Shown here: piece after piece, positions 5,260 through 7,914 of the stretch
How positions within the stretch are numbered: position 1 is the first letter of the stretch
Layout: each line of letters starts with the position of its first letter
NCBI GenBank assembly: GCA_020722485.1
Contig: DYKS01000028.1
Span: 1 to 7,914 of the forward strand
Source of the DNA: Candidatus Elulimicrobium sp.
GTDB lineage: Bacteria; Patescibacteriota; Minisyncoccia; Moranbacterales; UBA9337
Length of the DNA: 7,914 nt
Direction: 5' to 3'
Made by a program: the position numbers and the translations under genes
The notes under the pieces: model-generated
What the model was told of the DNA's origin: nothing
The model's input: the letters and a program-made list of their open reading frames with translations, nothing else
Databases searched by the model: none

Positions 5260-5497
5260 ATGAGCATACCAAAAAGAAAAGAAATTACCTTCATTTTATA
5301 AGAGGAAAAAAATTGAAAGCTGATTAAGAATGGAAAAAGAAAAAAGTGGATCGCGACTAAGTTAGATAGAGGTTACTCGATTATTAAATAAAAGAGAAAT
5401 TAAAAAAGAAATTCCGGAGAACATCTTTCCCTACACAGCACTTAACATTCAATACTTTGTCGAAAAAAGAAAAAGAAAACTAACAAAAGAAAACTAG
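5260..5497 (+). pseudogene. Decayed N-terminal fragment of an IS30-like transposase
   Basis: The only plus-strand coding signal, within the gene-free stretch between lemA and rplA. From ATG 5260 the frame gives MSIPKRKEITFIL, a TAA at 5299, EEKN, a TGA at 5314, then KLIKNGKRKKWIATKLDRGY and SIIK before TAA at 5389. The next frame, near 5387, continues LLNKREIKKEIPENI, FPYTALNIQYFVEKRKRK and LTKEN with TAG at 5495. Joined by a frameshift around 5386-5395, this matches the N-terminal helix-turn-helix of IS30-type transposases: the EER-like start, a LIKxGxSKxxIAxxLxR helix pair, STIxREIKRN and a YxAxxAQ-like segment. The DDE catalytic domain is absent. It is therefore a dead left-end fragment. 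Assignment rests on pattern memory; the best alternative is another helix-turn-helix protein. Confidence 0.5.
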
Positions 5498-5588
5498 AAA
5501 TTTCAAAAAAGGGGCTTTAAATTCTTGAATTCATATTTAAAAAACACGAAAAGCGCGCTATAAATTATTACATACGCAAATTATCAAT
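5498..5588. other. AT-rich gap between transposase relic and terminator
   Basis: No convincing reading frame, RNA gene or repeat seen here. It contains AAAAGCGCGC and otherwise AT-rich DNA, and may be leftover insertion-element sequence. Confidence 0.4.
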
Positions 5589-5619
5589 AAAAAATCTTCG
5601 CTTTTAGGCAAAGATTTTT
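5589..5619 (-). terminator. Intrinsic terminator of the secE-nusG-rplK-rplA operon
   Basis: Forty-two bases after the rplA stop, the minus-strand RNA forms a 12-pair stem, AAAAAUCUUUGC with GCGAAGAUUUUU, around the 6-base loop CUAAAA, running into a U-tract. One pair is a G-U wobble in the minus-strand RNA but an A-C mismatch in the plus-strand RNA, which supports the minus orientation. The A and U tails are part of the stem, as in many AT-rich genomes. Confidence 0.75.
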
Positions 5620-5661
5620 AAAAAGATTTCTACGCATCTGTAAAATATTACAAATGAAATA

Positions 5662-6336
5662 TTAAAAATTAATTTTAATTCCCGGACCCATCGTGGAACA
5701 AATAGAAATATTTAAGATAAGTTTTCCCTTGCGCGCCGCCGGCGCCGCTTTTTTTACGGCATCCAAAAAGACTTCATAGTTTTCTTTTAATTTTTTTTCT
5801 TCAAAAGAAACTCTGCCAATCACTTGATGGATATTAGCGGTATCATCATTTTTGAAATTAATTTTCCCTTTCTTCAACATTTCCACCGTTTCTTTGATTT
5901 TGTCAGTAATAGTTTCCGTTTTAGCATTAGGCATTAATCCTCGCGGTCCAAGAATTTTCGCCACTGGCGCCAATTTTGGCATCATTTCTGACGTAGCCAC
6001 TAAAACATCAAAATCAATTTTTTCCGCTTTAATTTTTTCAATCAAATCTTCCGCTCCCACCAAATCTGCGCCGGCCTCTTTGGCTTCCGCGGTTTTAATA
6101 GAAGTCGCCACTGCTATTCTTTTGGTTTTGCCAATACCAAAAGGCAAAACCACCGAACCACGCATCTGTTCCTCTCCTTTTTTCGGATTGATACCAAGTT
6201 TTAAGTGAACCTCCACCGCTTCATCAAATTTTGCGGATTTATTTTTTTTGATTATTTTCAAAGCTTCATCAACAGAATAAAGTTTGTTTTTTTCCAAACT
6301 CTCCAAAATCTTCCGATATTTTTTCCCTCTTTTCAT
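5662..6336 (-). CDS. rplA: 50S ribosomal protein L1 (uL1)
   Basis: Binds 23S rRNA at the L1 stalk, which moves deacylated tRNA out of the E site; in many bacteria L1 also represses its own operon. 224 residues, close to the usual 225-235. Domain I is formed by residues 1-68 and 160-224, domain II by about 69-159. Visible are the start MKRGKKYRKI, KFDEAVEVHLKLGI, QMRGSVVLPFGIGK (58-70), ILGPRGLMPNAKT (128-140) and the C-terminal STMGPGIKI (214-222) of the RNA-binding surface. It follows rplK by 65 bases; ATG 6336 has no Shine-Dalgarno. A terminator follows, so rplJ-rplL are not in this operon. Some Patescibacteria lineages are reported to lack L1; this one has it. Confidence 0.97.
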   Translation of the reverse strand: MKRGKKYRKILESLEKNKLYSVDEALKIIKKNKSAKFDEAVEVHLKLGINPKKGEEQMRGSVVLPFGIGKTKRIAVATSIKTAEAKEAGADLVGAEDLIEKIKAEKIDFDVLVATSEMMPKLAPVAKILGPRGLMPNAKTETITDKIKETVEMLKKGKINFKNDDTANIHQVIGRVSFEEKKLKENYEVFLDAVKKAAPAARKGKLILNISICSTMGPGIKINF

Positions 6337-6401
6337 ATATTTAACGTGGTTAACGAATATTGTTCACTAAACAAAAATTCTTCCACAAAAAATAAAATAA
6401 A

Positions 6402-6821
6402 TTATTCCACTTTTATTCCCATAGATCTTGCCGTGCCAGCGATAATTTTCATCGCGGCTTCTTCATCTTCCGCGTTCAAATCTTCCATTTTAACTCGAGC
6501 AATCTCTCTTAATTGATCTTGCGTGATTTTTCCCACTTTATTAGTAAGCGAATTATTAGAACCTTTTTCAATCTTAGCCGCTTTCTTGATAAGTTCCGCC
6601 GCCGGAGAAACCTTAGTAATAAATTTGAAAGTGCGATCTTCAAAAACAGTAATCTCCACCGGCACAATATCCCCCATTTTATCTTTGGTTGCCTCGTTAA
6701 ATTTGACACAAAAATCTTGTATGTTTAACCCGTGCTGACCCAAAGCTGGACCCACTGGTGGCGCCGGATTGGCTTTTCCTGCTGGAATTTGAAGTTTGAT
6801 AATCGTTTTTACTTTAGCCAT
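6402..6821 (-). CDS. rplK: 50S ribosomal protein L11 (uL11)
   Basis: Forms the base of the L7/L12 stalk with 23S rRNA in the GTPase-associated centre and takes part in factor binding. 139 residues, standard length. The N-terminal domain (1-70) has LQIPAGKANPAPPVGPALGQ followed by HGLNI, including the prolines (P21, P22, P25) that contribute to the thiostrepton-binding region in the family, and PVEITVFEDRTFKF. The C-terminal RNA-binding domain (about 72-139) has PAAELIKKAA, KVGKIT, QLREIARVKM and AGTARSMGI. Starts at ATG 6821, 118 bases after nusG, with no Shine-Dalgarno. The gap contains the repeats at 6831-6860. Complete and ordinary. Confidence 0.98.
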   Translation of the reverse strand: MAKVKTIIKLQIPAGKANPAPPVGPALGQHGLNIQDFCVKFNEATKDKMGDIVPVEITVFEDRTFKFITKVSPAAELIKKAAKIEKGSNNSLTNKVGKITQDQLREIARVKMEDLNAEDEEAAMKIIAGTARSMGIKVE

Positions 6822-6830
6822 AAAAATTAA

Positions 6831-6860
6831 TAATTTATAACAACCGGTAATTTATAACCG
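6831..6860. repeat. Direct repeats in the nusG-rplK gap, just before rplK
   Basis: On the minus strand CGGTTATAAATTA (6848-6860) is followed by CGGTTGTTATAAATTA (6831-6846), the same word with a 3-base insertion. In the transcript CGGU and ACCG can pair across the first copy. The second copy ends 9 bases before the rplK start. Each copy holds a TATAAA word that could act as a -10 box, but I see no fitting -35. The leader of rplK-rplA is where L1 autoregulation is known to act in other bacteria, so this is a place to look for a control site; I cannot show one. Confidence 0.4.
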
Positions 6861-6939
6861 ATAATTGGTAAATTTTTTTAAATTTATTATCAATAATTTG
6901 CGCGCTTGCGTAAAAAATTTTGAGCTTGCTTTATTATGA

Positions 6940-7485
6940 TTATATTTTCTTAATTTGTAAAAAATCCAATTCCACTGGAGTTTCCCGTCCAAAAATAGAA
7001 ACCAGCACCTTTATTTTTCCTTTTTCCTGATCTATATTCTGAATTTTTCCTTCAAAATCTTTAAATGGACCGTCATTGATTTTAACCATTTCACCGACAC
7101 AAACATCAATTTTGTATTTCGGTTCTGTCACTCCCATTCTTTTTTTGAGCATTTCAATTTCTTTTAAATCCACTGGGGTAGGCGTAGTTCCTAAACCAAT
7201 AAATCCAGTAACATTAGGAGTATTTCGGACCACATACCAAGAAGCGTCCGTTACAATCATATCCACCAGCACATAGCCGGGATAAATTCTATCTTCCGTA
7301 ATAGTTCTTTTTCCTCCTTTGATTTTTATTTTCTTTTCTTTGGGAACCAGCACGTCAAAAATTAAATCCTGCATATCCAAAGACTCTACTCTTTGTTTAA
7401 GATTGCGCGCTACATTATCTTCGTAACCGGAATAAGTATGAATAACATACCAAGCTCTCCCATGATGTTGCGTTTGTTTTGCCAT
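6940..7485 (-). CDS. nusG: Transcription termination/antitermination factor NusG
   Basis: Binds RNA polymerase, suppresses backtracking and links transcription to Rho or to the ribosome through its KOW domain. 181 residues, standard length. The NGN domain (about 10-115) has AWYVIHTYSGYED, DVLVPKEKK and IYPGYVLVDM with RNTPNVTGFIG; the KOW domain (about 128-181) has GEMVKINDGPFKDFEGKI and VSIFGRETPVELDF, followed by the family-typical C-terminal QIKKI. It starts 12 bases after secE, the usual secE-nusG arrangement; ATG 7485 has no Shine-Dalgarno, so it may depend on translation of secE. No extra insertions. Confidence 0.98.
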   Translation of the reverse strand: MAKQTQHHGRAWYVIHTYSGYEDNVARNLKQRVESLDMQDLIFDVLVPKEKKIKIKGGKRTITEDRIYPGYVLVDMIVTDASWYVVRNTPNVTGFIGLGTTPTPVDLKEIEMLKKRMGVTEPKYKIDVCVGEMVKINDGPFKDFEGKIQNIDQEKGKIKVLVSIFGRETPVELDFLQIKKI

Positions 7486-7497
7486 AAGATAAAAATA

Positions 7498-7689
7498 TTA
7501 AATAATAAAACGTCTTAAAATTTGCGAAAAAAAATAATCCAGTCCGCCAATAAAAATAGCCACAACCAAACTAATTGCTATAATAGCCAACGTGTAATTG
7601 ACAATCTGTTTTTTGTTCGGCCAATTCACTTTTAAAAGCTCTTCTCTGGCTTCCTGGATGAATTTAATCGCCTGATTAAGAATTTTCAT
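7498..7689 (-). CDS. secE: Preprotein translocase subunit SecE
   Basis: Small essential subunit of the SecYEG channel that clamps SecY in the cytoplasmic membrane. 63 residues, the single-helix form typical of most bacteria. An amphipathic helix (about 4-20, IKFIQEAREELLKVNWP) contains the conserved EELLKVNWP signature, followed by one membrane helix (about 31-56, YTLAIIAISLVVAIFIGGL). First gene of the secE-nusG-rplK-rplA operon. ATG 7689 has no Shine-Dalgarno sequence; the start fits the family. A promoter lies 59 bases upstream, with a hairpin in the leader. Confidence 0.97.
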   Translation of the reverse strand: MKILNQAIKFIQEAREELLKVNWPNKKQIVNYTLAIIAISLVVAIFIGGLDYFFSQILRRFII

Positions 7690-7717
7690 TTTTAAAAATC
7701 GGTTTTTTGGGTTTTTT

Positions 7718-7738
7718 AAAAAGCCTCGCGGGCTTTTT
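7718..7738 (-). terminator. Terminator-like hairpin in the leader of the secE operon
   Basis: A perfect 8-pair stem AAAAAGCC/GGCTTTTT around a 5-base loop, with T-runs on both sides. It lies inside the predicted secE leader, its 5' arm beginning about 2-3 bases after the predicted start of transcription, and the ATG follows 28 bases after it. It may terminate transcription from an upstream gene (the relic at 7824-7914), or attenuate the secE transcript, or cap its 5' end. On the plus strand it would also work as a terminator, with six Ts. Confidence 0.6.
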
Positions 7739-7747
7739 TACTTTTCA

Positions 7748-7776
7748 AATATATCTAAATATTCAATTTTTGTCAA
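7748..7776 (-). promoter_or_regulatory. Strong promoter for secE-nusG-rplK-rplA
   Basis: A perfect -35 TTGACA (7771-7776) and TATATT (7748-7753) at exactly 17 bases spacing; five of six positions match at -10. Transcription would start near 7741, giving a leader of about 52 bases before secE. This is the best sigma-70 promoter in the window, which fits a ribosomal-protein operon. Confidence 0.8.
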
Positions 7777-7823
7777 ACAAAAAAATAATAAAGAGAAAGA
7801 ATCGCTTATTAAATCAATTCGTG

Positions 7824-7914
7824 TTAGATTTCACCGCATTGTTTACATTTTGGCTTATTATTTTTTGTTACTTCCGCTTCCTTTTGTCATTCCTGTATTT
7901 TTTATATCATCCCC
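7824..7914 (-). pseudogene. Possible decayed tail of a zinc-ribbon-like protein, cut by the window edge
   Basis: A minus-strand frame ending with TAA at 7824-7826 reads KEAEVTKNN and KPKCKQCGEI, with a CxxC pair as seen at the end of zinc ribbons. Upstream it is interrupted by TGA (7887-7889) and TAA (7902-7904). A second frame is open from the edge but ends in tandem TAA after 18 codons (GDDIKNTGMTKGSGSNKK). Either it is a relic or noncoding DNA with a suggestive word. Too short to name. Confidence 0.25.

Noticed and set aside
6341..6353. Palindrome TTAAC-CAC-GTTAA before rplA as an operator
   Set aside because: Short, AT-rich and only 4 bases from the rplA start; without conservation data it cannot be told from chance.
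6205..6516. Plus-strand open frames over the ribosomal genes and nusG
   Set aside because: They mirror well-identified minus-strand genes, have no promoter or start signals and give no family-like protein.

Overview
The window looks like a chromosomal segment of a small-genome, AT-rich bacterium, most likely a Patescibacteria/CPR lineage of the Parcubacteria type. This is inference from three things: short compact genes, Shine-Dalgarno sequences missing in front of most starts, and a conserved-hypothetical type (the protein ending at 2578) that I associate with these genomes. Every intact gene reads on the minus strand, so transcription runs from high to low coordinates. Stop codons are TAA, TAG and once TGA, so the standard bacterial code fits.

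Right side (7914 to 5589): a relic tail of an upstream reading frame, then a strong promoter, then secE, nusG, rplK and rplA in the classical order, closed by a good intrinsic terminator at 5589-5619. This operon makes the SecYEG subunit SecE, the elongation factor NusG and the two L1/L11 stalk proteins. A terminator-shaped hairpin sits almost at +1 of the predicted transcript, which is unusual.

Middle (5588 to 3628): a gene-free stretch of about 500 bases (5134-5661, including the terminator) carries, on the plus strand, a decayed N-terminal piece of what looks like an IS30-type transposase. Back to back with it lies an extended -10 promoter for lemA and htpX, a membrane-protein/membrane-protease pair.

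Left-middle (3600 to 650): a promoter with two tandem 11-bp repeats precedes three tightly packed small unknown genes. One has a possible sliding-clamp-binding motif, one a cysteine cluster, and one resembles DUF4258-like proteins and appears to carry an in-frame repeat-derived insertion. They are followed by a small membrane protein with a DUF4870/Tic20-like look and its own promoter, then pyruvate kinase.

Left end (524 to 1): tRNA-Ser(GGA) with encoded CCA, then an XRE-type regulator broken by two in-frame stops but with a promoter and palindromic operator still visible, then a possible gene start running off the window. All three decayed frames (left end, IS relic, right end) contain stops of more than one type, so they are relics and not evidence of recoding.
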